DNA from: Mycobacterium sp. 852002-10029_SCH5224772 | Lineage (GTDB): Bacteria > Actinomycetota > Actinomycetes > Mycobacteriales > Mycobacteriaceae | DNA length: 64,000 bases | Reading direction: 5' to 3' | NCBI RefSeq assembly: GCF_001667315.1 | Contig: NZ_LZHT01000091.1 | Coordinates: 1-64,000, forward strand | Shown: positions 36,340 through 44,254 of the stretch, piece by piece | Layout: each line of letters opens with the position of its first letter | Numbering within the stretch: position 1 is the first letter of the stretch | Translations under genes and position numbers: made by a program | The notes under the pieces: model-generated | The model's input: the letters and a program-made list of their open reading frames with translations, nothing else | What the model was told of the DNA's origin: nothing | Databases searched by the model: none

Positions 36340-37491
36340 ATGGTAGGGAAAAAGGGCCGCCGCGGCTGGGGCTGGATCCGACGCCTCCCCTCCAAGCGGT
36401 ATCAGGCCTCCTACGTCGGGGACGACCTGCAGCGCCACACGGCGCCCACCACCTTCACCGCCCGCATGGATGCGGAGCACTGGCTGGCCAAGGAACGGCG
36501 GCTAATCGAACGTGACGAATGGACCCCGCCGGCCACCCGGGCCGCTGCCAAGCACGCGAAGGCCACCACAGTCGGCGAATACGCGAAGACATGGATAAAG
36601 CACCGGAACATCAAACCTCGCACCAGATTGCACTACACCGCGATTTTCGAGGGCCACATCGAGCCCACTCTGGGCAAGATTGCGCTCAAGGTGCTGACCC
36701 CCGAAGCCATCCGGGCGTGGCACGCCAACACCCTCGTCGATAGGCCTACATACAGAGCGCACTGCTACCAGCTGTTGCATGCGATCTGCGGGACCGCGGT
36801 CACGGATGGCCTCCTGCCGTCCAATCCGTGCCAGATCGCACGGGCCTCGAGCTCCCGCAGTAAGCGGCGCCCGCAGATCCTGACCATTGCAGAGCTGACC
36901 ACGTTGGCCGACACCATCGAACCGCCGGAGTACCGAACCCTGGTGTTGATATCGGCCTGGTGTGGGCTGCGGTGGGGTGAGGTGTCCGAACTACGCAGAC
37001 GCGACGTCGGCGCGGCCGCGGAAACGATCACTGTTGCCCGAGCGGTCACTCACCGCGGCGGTTGCCGTGTTGACACCCCGAAGTCCGGGCAGAGCCGCAT
37101 CGTTGTCGTGCCGCCACACATCAGATCGGACATCATTGCCCACCTACGTGACCACGTCGCCAAGCCGGCGGATTCCCTGCTGTTCTCCCCCGTCCGCGGG
37201 GGCTGCCACCTCTCAGACAGGACATTCCGTCACCACTTCAACCCGGCAGTGAAAACCCTTGGCCGCGAATCGGTTCGGATTCACGACTTACGGCACTTCG
37301 CCGGAAGTCAAACGGCCCGTGTAGGCAACCTGATCGAAACCATGTCCAGGCTGGGGCACTCCACCCCATCAGCATCACTGCGGTATCAGTCACTCGTCGA
37401 TGGCCGGGATGTCGCTGTGGCGGATGCACTTTCAGCACTGGCGATTGGCGACACGCCCGACAACGGACAAGACGGCACCCAAAAGGACTAG
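36340..37491 (+). CDS. int: Tyrosine integrase of element 1
   Basis: A 383-residue site-specific recombinase. Residues 1-60 form a basic arm-binding segment (KKGRRGWGWIRRLPSKRYQA). Residues 75-160 are the SAM-like core-binding domain. The catalytic domain has Arg in CGLRWGEVSELR (near 210), HDLRHF (near 315), the GHSTPSAS segment and the nucleophile Tyr in LRYQSL (near 349). The catalytic set looks complete. It reads inward from the left repeat. It should recombine the attachment site in tRNA-Val. Confidence 0.93.
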   Translation: MVGKKGRRGWGWIRRLPSKRYQASYVGDDLQRHTAPTTFTARMDAEHWLAKERRLIERDEWTPPATRAAAKHAKATTVGEYAKTWIKHRNIKPRTRLHYTAIFEGHIEPTLGKIALKVLTPEAIRAWHANTLVDRPTYRAHCYQLLHAICGTAVTDGLLPSNPCQIARASSSRSKRRPQILTIAELTTLADTIEPPEYRTLVLISAWCGLRWGEVSELRRRDVGAAAETITVARAVTHRGGCRVDTPKSGQSRIVVVPPHIRSDIIAHLRDHVAKPADSLLFSPVRGGCHLSDRTFRHHFNPAVKTLGRESVRIHDLRHFAGSQTARVGNLIETMSRLGHSTPSASLRYQSLVDGRDVAVADALSALAIGDTPDNGQDGTQKD

Positions 37492-37543
37492 CGAGTACTG
37501 TGACGGCAAGGCAGGTTAGGAACATCTGCCTGAACATGTCGGC

Positions 37544-37636
37544 CCCTGGCGGGCCACCTGCGTAAGCCCTGGCGGCGAGAAGCAGCGTACAGCGCCCTGG
37601 CGGCGTGGCACCGAGAGCGTACGTAGGCCCTGGCGG
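37544..37636. repeat. Four direct repeats CCCTGGCGG
   Basis: Exact copies start at 37544, 37567, 37595 and 37628. Three are also preceded by GCGTA. The start-to-start distances are 23, 28 and 33 bp. They lie in the 193-bp gap between the integrase and the excisionase-like gene. They are candidate binding sites for Xis, integrase arm domains or a replication initiator. Confidence 0.7.
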
Positions 37637-37684
37637 CTGAAGTGATGCGGTTCGGGTTCTTCAGCCACGTAGTCAGGAAGAACT

Positions 37685-37903
37685 GTGTCTCAATCTCTCT
37701 CGCGGGCAGAAGTGCTCGCTCAGAAACAAGCTGTCGATCTAAAGCAAGCCGCGGATTACCTCGGCATCTGCGTGAAGTCAGTGCGCCGGCGAATCGCCGA
37801 CGGTGACCTTCCAGCGTTCAAAATCCGTGGTACACGCAGCATCCGCGTCTACCTGCACGACTTGGATGCGATGAAGCAGCCGGTCGGCGGTGGTGCGGTG
37901 TGA
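37685..37903 (+). CDS. Excisionase-like HTH protein
   Basis: A 72-residue protein with a MerR-like excisionase HTH: VDLKQAADYLGICVKSVRRR, then a wing with FKIRGTRSIRVYLHDLDAM. GTG 37685 is the start. It is placed after the integrase and repeat array, so it may be Xis or a regulator of the operon. It overlaps the next gene by 4 bp and starts a chain of overlapping genes. Confidence 0.75.
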   Translation: MSQSLSRAEVLAQKQAVDLKQAADYLGICVKSVRRRIADGDLPAFKIRGTRSIRVYLHDLDAMKQPVGGGAV

Positions 37904-38088
37904 GAAACCAAAAAGAAAAGCGCCCCGCCGCAAACGAGGCGCCTTCCACAACACACCACTGCAAATATTCTAGCTGCCCGCCGCGGTGTAGGCGCTGCAA
38001 GCGCCGTCTATTCACCGCCACGTCTGTTCGGCGTGGGTGCGGCTGGCGCTGCGCAGCACACCTCCGGGCCGATGGGGTGGCAGCATGA
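37900..38088 (+). CDS. Small Cys-rich basic protein
   Basis: A 62-residue protein with a cysteine cluster (HCKYSSCPPRCRRCKRRLF) that could bind zinc. It starts at GTG inside the previous stop (GTGA) and its own stop overlaps the next ATG (ATGA). These exact couplings are the main support. The function is unknown. Confidence 0.5.
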   Translation: MRNQKEKRPAANEAPSTTHHCKYSSCPPRCRRCKRRLFTATSVRRGCGWRCAAHLRADGVAA

Positions 38089-38426
38089 AGGCCCGCGGGC
38101 CTTCAATCGTGTGGGTGCCCTGCACCCGGGCGTCTGCGCCGCAAGACCGGGCCTCACAGGCCGCCCGCCGCCGTGCCGCCGCGGCTCGCAGTGTTCCCTT
38201 GGACTGTGGCTGTGGCTGCCGGGACCCTTGGATTTGCCGTTGCACCCAGCCGCCGCTGTCCGGGCACGTAATTGATGGCTGGCGTGACGCCGCGGAACAC
38301 GTTCTCGCGACAGGTCAAACGCCGTTGATCCCTTTAGAAGTCAGACGCGCACTCTGGCGCCGCGGCGGCCATGACCGTCAGCTTGCCGAACTGCTGCACG
38401 ACGCTTGCAACGGAGCAATCGCATGA
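38085..38426 (+). CDS. Phage-type hypothetical protein with Cys-rich N-terminus
   Basis: A 113-residue protein. Cysteines appear as LDCGCGCRDPWICRCT in the middle. The C-terminal part (HVIDGWRDAAEHVLATGQTP, ALWRRGGHDRQLAELLHDAC) is helical and looks like proteins I know from mycobacterial prophages. ATG 38085 is coupled to the previous gene; the end overlaps the ATPase start by 4 bp. Confidence 0.6.
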   Translation: MKARGPSIVWVPCTRASAPQDRASQAARRRAAAARSVPLDCGCGCRDPWICRCTQPPLSGHVIDGWRDAAEHVLATGQTPLIPLEVRRALWRRGGHDRQLAELLHDACNGAIA

Positions 38427-39745
38427 TGACCGAACCGACTACAGTCCACTTGACAAGGCTGGCTGATGTTGAGCCCGAGCGCGTCGCGTGGCTGTGGCCC
38501 GGCCGCATCCCGGTCGGGAAACTGGTAACCCTCGACGGTGATCCTGGCCTCGGGAAATCCACACTGGCCCTGGCTATCGCGGCCACCGTAACGCGCGGTG
38601 GCCGATGGCCAGACGGCGCAATCTGCGCGTATCCCGGCGCAGTGCTGCTCATGTCAGCAGAAGACGGGCTGGCCGACACCGTGCGGCCTCGTTGCGACGC
38701 CGCCGACGCCGACGTGTCACAGGTGCATTCGATCGAAGGTGTACCGATCGTCGATGAGGACGGTGAGCGAACGCTACGGCCACCGAATCTGGCCGACATC
38801 GCGGCGATCGAGGACGCGATCACCCGTACAGGAGCCCGCCTCCTGGTGATTGACGTGGTGATGGCGTACCTGCCGACCGGCACCGACTCGCACAAGGACC
38901 AGGACATCAGGAGGGTGCTGTCCAGGTTGGCGGCCATAGCCGACCGGACGGGCTGCACGATCCTCCTGCTGCGCCATCTGAATAAAGCCAAGGGTGGCGA
39001 CCCGCTTTATCGGGGTGGCGGGTCTATCGGAATTGTCGGCGCCGCGCGCGCGGGAATGCTCGTAGCCCCGGACCCTGACGACCCAGAACGTCGGGTTCTC
39101 GCGGCCGTCAAATCGAACCTCGGCCCTGCCCCCGAGTCGCTGGCGTACCGTCTCGTCGCGGCCGGCGACCACGGAGTGGCCCGCGTTCAATGGGAGGGCG
39201 GCACCGCGCACACCGCACGGACACTGCTGGCGGACCACAACGATGGGGACGACGACGATCGCCGCGAAGTCGACCACTGGCTGAAGGCGTACCTGCAAGA
39301 GGATGGCGGAGCTGCCAACGCCCGCGACGTCATCCGCGATGGCAAACTCGCCGGCTTCTCCGAGGACATTCTGAAGAAGGCCCGCAAACGCCTGAAGCTG
39401 AAGACGAACCGGCATGGTTTCGGTAAGGGCTCCACCGTGGTCTGGTCCATAGGTGCCCGCATAGATGCAATAGAAGCCAGCTCTCAAAACACGGCATCTA
39501 TGCCACCTATGGCGGCACCTATGCAGAGCGAGCCCCACCCGCCAGACCCGCCGCCGGGCGCTTCGACGCCTGCCATACCCGGCATGACGGACCGAGTTCG
39601 CGCCGCGGTAGCAAACGCCAGTAACGGCCACCAACCGCCGAAGTGCTCCGTCTGCGGCGGGTCACTCGACCCGACCAACCCATGGGGGATCTGTGCCGAG
39701 TGCCGCCTGATTGAACCCGGGGAAGACGAAGAGGCAGCCTCGTGA
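38423..39745 (+). CDS. AAA (RecA-fold) ATPase, replication type
   Basis: A 440-residue ATPase. Walker A is LDGDPGLGKSTLALA near residue 38, Walker B is RLLVIDVVMAYL near 140, and a sensor region is TILLLRHLNKAKGG near 180. This is the RepA-like helicase group found in plasmids and prophages. The C-terminal zinc finger is CSVCGGSLDPTN with CAEC. It probably helps replicate or maintain the element. Confidence 0.85.
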   Translation: MMTEPTTVHLTRLADVEPERVAWLWPGRIPVGKLVTLDGDPGLGKSTLALAIAATVTRGGRWPDGAICAYPGAVLLMSAEDGLADTVRPRCDAADADVSQVHSIEGVPIVDEDGERTLRPPNLADIAAIEDAITRTGARLLVIDVVMAYLPTGTDSHKDQDIRRVLSRLAAIADRTGCTILLLRHLNKAKGGDPLYRGGGSIGIVGAARAGMLVAPDPDDPERRVLAAVKSNLGPAPESLAYRLVAAGDHGVARVQWEGGTAHTARTLLADHNDGDDDDRREVDHWLKAYLQEDGGAANARDVIRDGKLAGFSEDILKKARKRLKLKTNRHGFGKGSTVVWSIGARIDAIEASSQNTASMPPMAAPMQSEPHPPDPPPGASTPAIPGMTDRVRAAVANASNGHQPPKCSVCGGSLDPTNPWGICAECRLIEPGEDEEAAS

Positions 39746-39945
39746 ACCGCCAAGAACGGCGGGCCGCCCACAAGCGCGCACCCGCCTGCATCCGCGCCTT
39801 CGCCTCCGCCTACCGCTGTCCCGACTGCGCCAGCGAAACCGCGACGCCATACATGGACGCACACGGGATCTGGCGCCTTGAGGTGCGCCACGACGGCACA
39901 TGCCCGACCTACCGGCGGCTGTTGGCCGAAGGACGGGCGTCATGA
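39742..39945 (+). CDS. Small zinc-type phage protein
   Basis: A 67-residue protein starting MNRQERRAAHKRAPACIRAF. It has CPDCASETATPY, a C-x2-C pair, and a later CPTYRR. The GTG start overlaps the ATPase stop by 4 bp. It may be a small nucleic-acid-binding protein. Confidence 0.6.
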   Translation: MNRQERRAAHKRAPACIRAFASAYRCPDCASETATPYMDAHGIWRLEVRHDGTCPTYRRLLAEGRAS

Positions 39946-40003
39946 GGCGCATCCTGCTGTGTGAATACCGGGACGGTGGAACCCCGCAGACGGTGCAGAC
40001 ACC

Positions 40004-40171
40004 ATGCCCGCCGACTGGATGCTCCGCGGCGCCAAGCGCAGCCTGCACGCGCGCAACGCCACCGGTGACGCCGCCGCAACCGTCAACCTCGCCTACCTGG
40101 CCGCCAGGGATTGGGGCGCGCGCATCGACTTCGACGAGACAGCCGGCCAGATGTGGGCGGTGCTCGAATGA
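40004..40171 (+). CDS. Small helical phage-type protein
   Basis: A 55-residue protein (MPADWMLRGAKRSLHARNAT, then AAATVNLAYLAARDWGARID). Its composition is protein-like and its stop overlaps the next ATG by 4 bp. A competing reading in another frame starts at ATG 39942, which is coupled to the previous stop, but its second half looks non-coding. The two cannot be separated without homologues. Confidence 0.55.
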   Translation: MPADWMLRGAKRSLHARNATGDAAATVNLAYLAARDWGARIDFDETAGQMWAVLE

Positions 40172-40581
40172 ATAGCCCAAGCCCACCCGTCCAGCAGCTC
40201 GGCGCCGCGGTGCTGCTCCAAGGCCAAGCCGTAGTTGATGCCTACTACCTCGTCTCTACCGGCATCCGCGCCGCAGCACGCAACGGATACCCGACAAGCA
40301 GATTTGAGGCCATCCAAACAGCAATCCAATCCGCCTTCATGTCGTCACGGCGACACGACGACGTCGCTTCCGTTGCGTTGCAGTCACACTCAAACCGTGA
40401 TGACGAGTGCCCGGTCGACCCCATCGGCACCGCTGAGGCAGCCGCTCTCCTCGGCCTTAGCGTTCGTAGCTGTCAGCGACTGGCCAAGCAAGGGCTCGGG
40501 CGCCGAGTCGGACACCAATGGGTCCTCGACCGGGGTCTCGTCATCGCCGAAGCACAACGGCGAAAGGACCAGCAGCCATGA
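40168..40581 (+). CDS. HTH protein of excisionase type
   Basis: A 137-residue protein. The N-terminal half is helical (LLQGQAVVDAYYLVSTGIRA). The C-terminal HTH reads GTAEAAALLGLSVRSCQRLA, with a short wing (GRRVGHQWVLDRGLVIAEA). It overlaps both neighbours by 4 bp. It is likely a DNA-binding regulator of the element. Confidence 0.7.
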   Translation: MNSPSPPVQQLGAAVLLQGQAVVDAYYLVSTGIRAAARNGYPTSRFEAIQTAIQSAFMSSRRHDDVASVALQSHSNRDDECPVDPIGTAEAAALLGLSVRSCQRLAKQGLGRRVGHQWVLDRGLVIAEAQRRKDQQP

Positions 40582-40745
40582 CCACACCTAAACCCCCAGA
40601 TGACGCTTATCCGGCTGCCTGGACACCGCCGCATGTACGAGAGATGCAGGCCGTCAGCCAGGCCGTCGAGCAGTACATCGCGGCCTTGCCCGCCGACGAG
40701 TTCAACGATTTGGTCGCCCGCACCCGCCCAGGAGGCCCCCGATGA
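40578..40745 (+). CDS. Small phage-type protein
   Basis: A 55-residue protein (HVREMQAVSQAVEQYIAALP). Coupled to the neighbours by ATGA on both sides. Unknown function. Confidence 0.6.
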   Translation: MTTPKPPDDAYPAAWTPPHVREMQAVSQAVEQYIAALPADEFNDLVARTRPGGPR

Positions 40746-41590
40746 TCATCAACCCGTTACTGACCGACGTCACCCACGCCCGCCGTCTCATAGCCGCCGT
40801 CACAGACTGCGGTGTGCAGCCGCCCGAGTCACTCACTTCGGTGCTTGAAGGCTTGGACGCTTTGACAGAATTATCGGCGCCGGCTGATCCGACCCAGGCA
40901 TTGATCCGCGGTGCTCTCGACGGGGGACCTGCCAAGGCGGAAAAGATGCTGGCGGACTACGCGGTCGCCAAGCTCGCCGCCGAGGAACGCAAGAATCTCC
41001 GCGGCAGACTCGACCCGGAATTCCTGAAGGAGTTCTGTGACCGCCTAGAAGCCGGCGGAGCCGACGCCATCCTCGACGCGCTGCGCCCGCAATTCGACAC
41101 GGCGGCCAAGGCAATCGCCGACGCCGCCGCCAAGGTTGATGTCACCGCCCCCGCAGCAGCGTTAATGGACACCGCCGACCCAGACCAACTGGTCGCGTGG
41201 CAGTCAGTGATACCAGCAATCGACACGCTCGACCAGATCGCCTCTGTGGCATCCCAGTTCGGACCACAAGCACAGTCGTTCGTTCTTGTCGACCGACCAC
41301 ACGGCATCGAGTTCGGTTGGGCGAGGAACGAAGCGGTGATGTGCTCGGCCGGCAGCTTGCTCCAAGACTCGCGGGCATTCGCGACTGCCGGTACCGACGT
41401 CCGCAAATCAGCCTGGCTCCGAGTCGCGCCACGACTCAACACGATCGCCGAAGCACGCGAACGAGTCCGCGAATACTCCGAGCAGGCATGGTCATCGATG
41501 AATGGACAAGCCAAACGCGGCCGAGTCCTCGAAAACGGCTCCGTGGTATGGGATGAAACCCGCAACCCGTTCGCCACAGCAGAGCGATAA
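40742..41590 (+). CDS. Hypothetical element protein
   Basis: A 282-residue protein, mostly helical and Ala-rich (FDTAAKAIADAAAKVDVTAP), with a more folded segment in the middle (GPQAQSFVLVDRPHGIEFGW). No signal peptide or membrane helix. It is coupled by ATGA to the previous gene. I do not recognise a family. It may be a structural or scaffold-type protein, but nothing proves this. Confidence 0.65.
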   Translation: MIINPLLTDVTHARRLIAAVTDCGVQPPESLTSVLEGLDALTELSAPADPTQALIRGALDGGPAKAEKMLADYAVAKLAAEERKNLRGRLDPEFLKEFCDRLEAGGADAILDALRPQFDTAAKAIADAAAKVDVTAPAAALMDTADPDQLVAWQSVIPAIDTLDQIASVASQFGPQAQSFVLVDRPHGIEFGWARNEAVMCSAGSLLQDSRAFATAGTDVRKSAWLRVAPRLNTIAEARERVREYSEQAWSSMNGQAKRGRVLENGSVVWDETRNPFATAER

Positions 41591-41595
41591 ACCCC

Positions 41596-41664
41596 ATGGC
41601 AAGCAGACAATCCCGCAAGAACAAAGAACTCCGCGAACAACTACGAAGAAGGCCACAGCAGTGA
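41596..41664 (+). CDS. Possible micro-protein
   Basis: A 22-residue basic open frame (MASRQSRKNKELREQLRRRP) five bases after the previous stop. Its stop overlaps the next GTG (GTGA), as in the rest of the chain. Only position supports it. Confidence 0.35.
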   Translation: MASRQSRKNKELREQLRRRPQQ

Positions 41665-41825
41665 GCCGACCAGTGACCAGGGCACCCGGGGCCAGACTCC
41701 GACCCGAAATCTCTCCCGCACCGGTAGGACATAGCTCCTCGGTCTGCGTACGGGTTTTGAAGCCCGATTCGGCCAACCAACCGCACTCAAGTCTTCCATT
41801 TGGGAGAGGTGGTCGGCGCTGGTGA
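41661..41825 (+). CDS. Possible small protein
   Basis: A 54-residue open frame (MSRPVTRAPGARLRPEISPA) coupled to the previous micro-protein by GTGA. It is the end of the overlapping chain. Composition is not clearly protein-like. The next 148 bp hold no gene that I can support. Confidence 0.3.
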   Translation: MSRPVTRAPGARLRPEISPAPVGHSSSVCVRVLKPDSANQPHSSLPFGRGGRRW

Positions 41826-41973
41826 GGAGTGGTCGGCTGAAGACGTGGGTGTGCACGGTGGCGTGCGGTTGGTGTGGGGCGTTCGTCCCTGAGACGGAGC
41901 CGGCGTTGGTGTTCTAACGCCTGCCGGATGAGATCGTTCCGCGCGCATAGGACGTAAGGAGTTAGGAGAAAAC

Positions 41974-42129
41974 ATGACCGAGGCAAGTGATTCGTCGAGT
42001 TCGGCGCCGACGCCAACACGTCAGGAGGCCGTTGCGTCCGCTGCGGTTCCCGCAGTGTTCGCTGACGTTGGCCTCGGTGAGCATTGCAAGGCATTCGATT
42101 TCGGAGATGAAGGAAACAACTATGGCTGA
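41974..42129 (+). CDS. Small acidic protein before tail-like gene
   Basis: A 51-residue protein (MTEASDSSSSAPTPTRQEAV) with a very good ribosome site (AAGGAGTTAGGAG). Its end overlaps the start of the tail-fibre-like gene by 8 bp. It may act as a leader for translation of that gene. Confidence 0.5.
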   Translation: MTEASDSSSSAPTPTRQEAVASAAVPAVFADVGLGEHCKAFDFGDEGNNYG

Positions 42130-42985
42130 TCTGTACGACGGATATTCCAACCCAGGCGATCCCGGCGGCGGCCGCGACGCCACCAAGTTTTATGCATACG
42201 ACGCCAAGCAGCACGCCGATGCGATCAACGCCAACACCCATGCTCGGCCATCGTCCGACACCTATGCCAATCGCCCCGCCGCGGTCTCTACCAATCAGGG
42301 CGCGATCTATTTCTGCACCGACAACGGCGTCACCTACCGGAGCAACGGCACCAACTGGGTCAAGGTCCGCATCAGCGACTCGTGTGACACCATGGTCGAC
42401 GTCCCGACCACAGGATGGACCGCGGCCGGGATGCCTGTCGGCGGATCATGGGCGTCCGATAAGGACGCCATGCTGCTCACCATGCCCGTGCAGGCCAGCT
42501 GGGCATACCAACACCGGGCCTATCCCACACCGCCATTCACGCTCACCACGTACTTGGGTGTGGTGCCTGGAACATTTTTGGGTGGTACACAGAGCGTCTA
42601 TACCGGGATTGTGATATCTGATGGTACGAAGCTGATCACCCTCGGGCCTGCTTGGTCGAATCCGGCAGCGGGGTCTCCTTGGCCGGACACTCGTGGCATC
42701 TACGCGGCCGCTGCGAAATGGTCTAGTGCCAGCGCGTTATCAGGTGCCATGCAAACCAACTATGCCCCGGTAAGCCAGTTGGGGAAGCTGCCTAACTGGT
42801 ATCGGATCGCTGATGACGGCACCAACCGAAGCGTCCAGTGGTCGCTTGACGGGATCGACTGGTACACCTACCAATCCGAAGCCCGGAACACGTTCCTGAC
42901 TGCGACCCGCATCGGGATCGGCGCCTACAACAACGGCAACGAAGCGGTATCGATGCGGGTGCGCAGCTGGAACGGCGTCGCATAA
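42122..42985 (+). CDS. Tail-fibre or minor tail-like protein
   Basis: A 287-residue protein. The N-terminus (YAYDAKQHADAINANTHARP, then NQGAIYFCTDNGVTYRSNGT) is like the start of many mycobacteriophage tail or appendage proteins. The rest is beta-rich, Gly/Trp/Tyr-rich and resembles a jelly-roll or concanavalin-like domain (IADDGTNRSVQWSLDGIDWY). AAGGAAAC precedes the ATG. It is the only structural-type protein in the element. Confidence 0.65.
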   Translation: MADLYDGYSNPGDPGGGRDATKFYAYDAKQHADAINANTHARPSSDTYANRPAAVSTNQGAIYFCTDNGVTYRSNGTNWVKVRISDSCDTMVDVPTTGWTAAGMPVGGSWASDKDAMLLTMPVQASWAYQHRAYPTPPFTLTTYLGVVPGTFLGGTQSVYTGIVISDGTKLITLGPAWSNPAAGSPWPDTRGIYAAAAKWSSASALSGAMQTNYAPVSQLGKLPNWYRIADDGTNRSVQWSLDGIDWYTYQSEARNTFLTATRIGIGAYNNGNEAVSMRVRSWNGVA

Positions 42986-43031
42986 TTCGGGATAAGCCTG
43001 TTCGAATTGTGGTTGAGAGAGGACGCACACA

Positions 43032-43469
43032 GTGGCTGAAATATGGACAGAAGTAGTCAGGCCGCCGGGCGCGGACCCCGCTACTCCATACAACCTGGAA
43101 GATACGATTGCATGCGATCCCGAGGGGACCCTGCTATTCATCAAGGGGATGTCGCACGGCGAGCTTCTTATGAACAACAGGGTGATAACGCCTTCCGGAG
43201 CCGCGCTGCTGTGGGGAATCTCTTTCGGTGAGCGCGACAAGATCACCGAAGCACTCGCTTCTGAATCCGTACCGCTGGAATGGGTGCAGGCTGGCACACG
43301 TCGTACCAAGGAAGCCGCAGCCCAGGCCGGCGGAACCATCGATGACCTCCTTATTACGACCCTCGAATATTGGGCGCGCAAAGATTACGGCGGGCGGCTG
43401 GAAGAACGGTACGACGGCAGCATTCACTTAGTCCGTGAAGAACAAGACGATTCGCCCGAGAATCAGTAG
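43032..43469 (+). CDS. Hypothetical element protein
   Basis: A 145-residue acidic protein (EDTIACDPEGTLLFIKGMSH, then TTLEYWARKDYGGRLEERYD). It starts at GTG 43032 with GAGAGGA upstream. No known family was recognised. It lies between the tail-like gene and a zinc-motif gene. Confidence 0.55.
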   Translation: MAEIWTEVVRPPGADPATPYNLEDTIACDPEGTLLFIKGMSHGELLMNNRVITPSGAALLWGISFGERDKITEALASESVPLEWVQAGTRRTKEAAAQAGGTIDDLLITTLEYWARKDYGGRLEERYDGSIHLVREEQDDSPENQ

Positions 43470-43477
43470 CTGGCACC

Positions 43478-44254
43478 ATGGACTTGCCGGCACCGCCGCC
43501 CTGGATGGCCGGCCTGACCTCGTTGCATCATCCGCGGGCCAAAGGCCTTGATGGACAACAGCCCTCCCTCGCCGCATGCGCCTGGGTTAAGGGCAAGCCC
43601 GTCTTCAGCATCGATCAGCGGAAGTTGCGAACCCTCGCTCTGCGGCGCCGCTGCTGGTGTTGCGGCTACCCACTCGACGGTCCCGGCTATGTGATCGTCA
43701 CCGAACCAGACGTGACGAACCGTTACGGGGCCCTCCACACCAGCGGCTCCGGGCCGGTACACCGCAGCTGTGCCTTGTACTCAGCCGCCGTATGCCCATT
43801 CTTGAAATATGGAAAGTCACGCCGTCGCGTCACCGGCCGTGCCCAACGAGGCGCACTGTCCCTCAACGGCTTCCGTAACTACGCAGTCGTCTTCCCGCCC
43901 GACCCACGGATCTTCATGTTGTTCGGCTACTACAACGCCACCGAGACGGTCCAGCTCACCAACCGGGCGCATGTCGCCGACCTATACGAGCAAGCCGTAA
44001 GCGCCGACGCTGCAACCGGTTTCACCACGACACCACGCCTGTGGTGGACGGATTCACCCGGCGATTTGCGACGCCTCAACGCCGAATGGACGGAAGCCTG
44101 GCAGACGTTACAAGCCTGGGCCCAGACGTGGGTCCTGACAGTCGCCGACCGCACCTACCGCGGGCATGGTTTGAGCGAAGGAGACCTACAGTTTCAACCA
44201 CTGTTGGCTTCCCAAGCTGCGCAGCAGCCTGGAGACCAGGGCCCGGACGACTGA
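43478..44254 (+). CDS. Zinc-motif hypothetical protein
   Basis: A 258-residue protein. The N-terminal half has CWCCGYPLDG and then VHRSCALYSAAVCPFLKYGK, a treble-clef-like set of cysteines and histidine. The other part is alpha/beta with many Trp (LWWTDSPGDL). It may bind nucleic acid. Its 3' end overlaps the convergent AlbA_2 gene by 69 bp. Confidence 0.6.
   Translation: MDLPAPPPWMAGLTSLHHPRAKGLDGQQPSLAACAWVKGKPVFSIDQRKLRTLALRRRCWCCGYPLDGPGYVIVTEPDVTNRYGALHTSGSGPVHRSCALYSAAVCPFLKYGKSRRRVTGRAQRGALSLNGFRNYAVVFPPDPRIFMLFGYYNATETVQLTNRAHVADLYEQAVSADAATGFTTTPRLWWTDSPGDLRRLNAEWTEAWQTLQAWAQTWVLTVADRTYRGHGLSEGDLQFQPLLASQAAQQPGDQGPDD

Noticed and set aside
39942..40175. A 77-codon gene starting at ATG 39942
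   Set aside because: It is coupled to the previous stop, but its second half is Pro/Thr/Ser-rich and overlaps the more protein-like 55-residue frame. Not excluded, only less likely.
41715..41800. A tRNA-like or tRNA-Sec-like stretch around CGGGTTTTGAAGCCCG
   Set aside because: The stem does not leave a 7-base anticodon loop with paired flanks, and no acceptor or T-arm could be matched on either strand.
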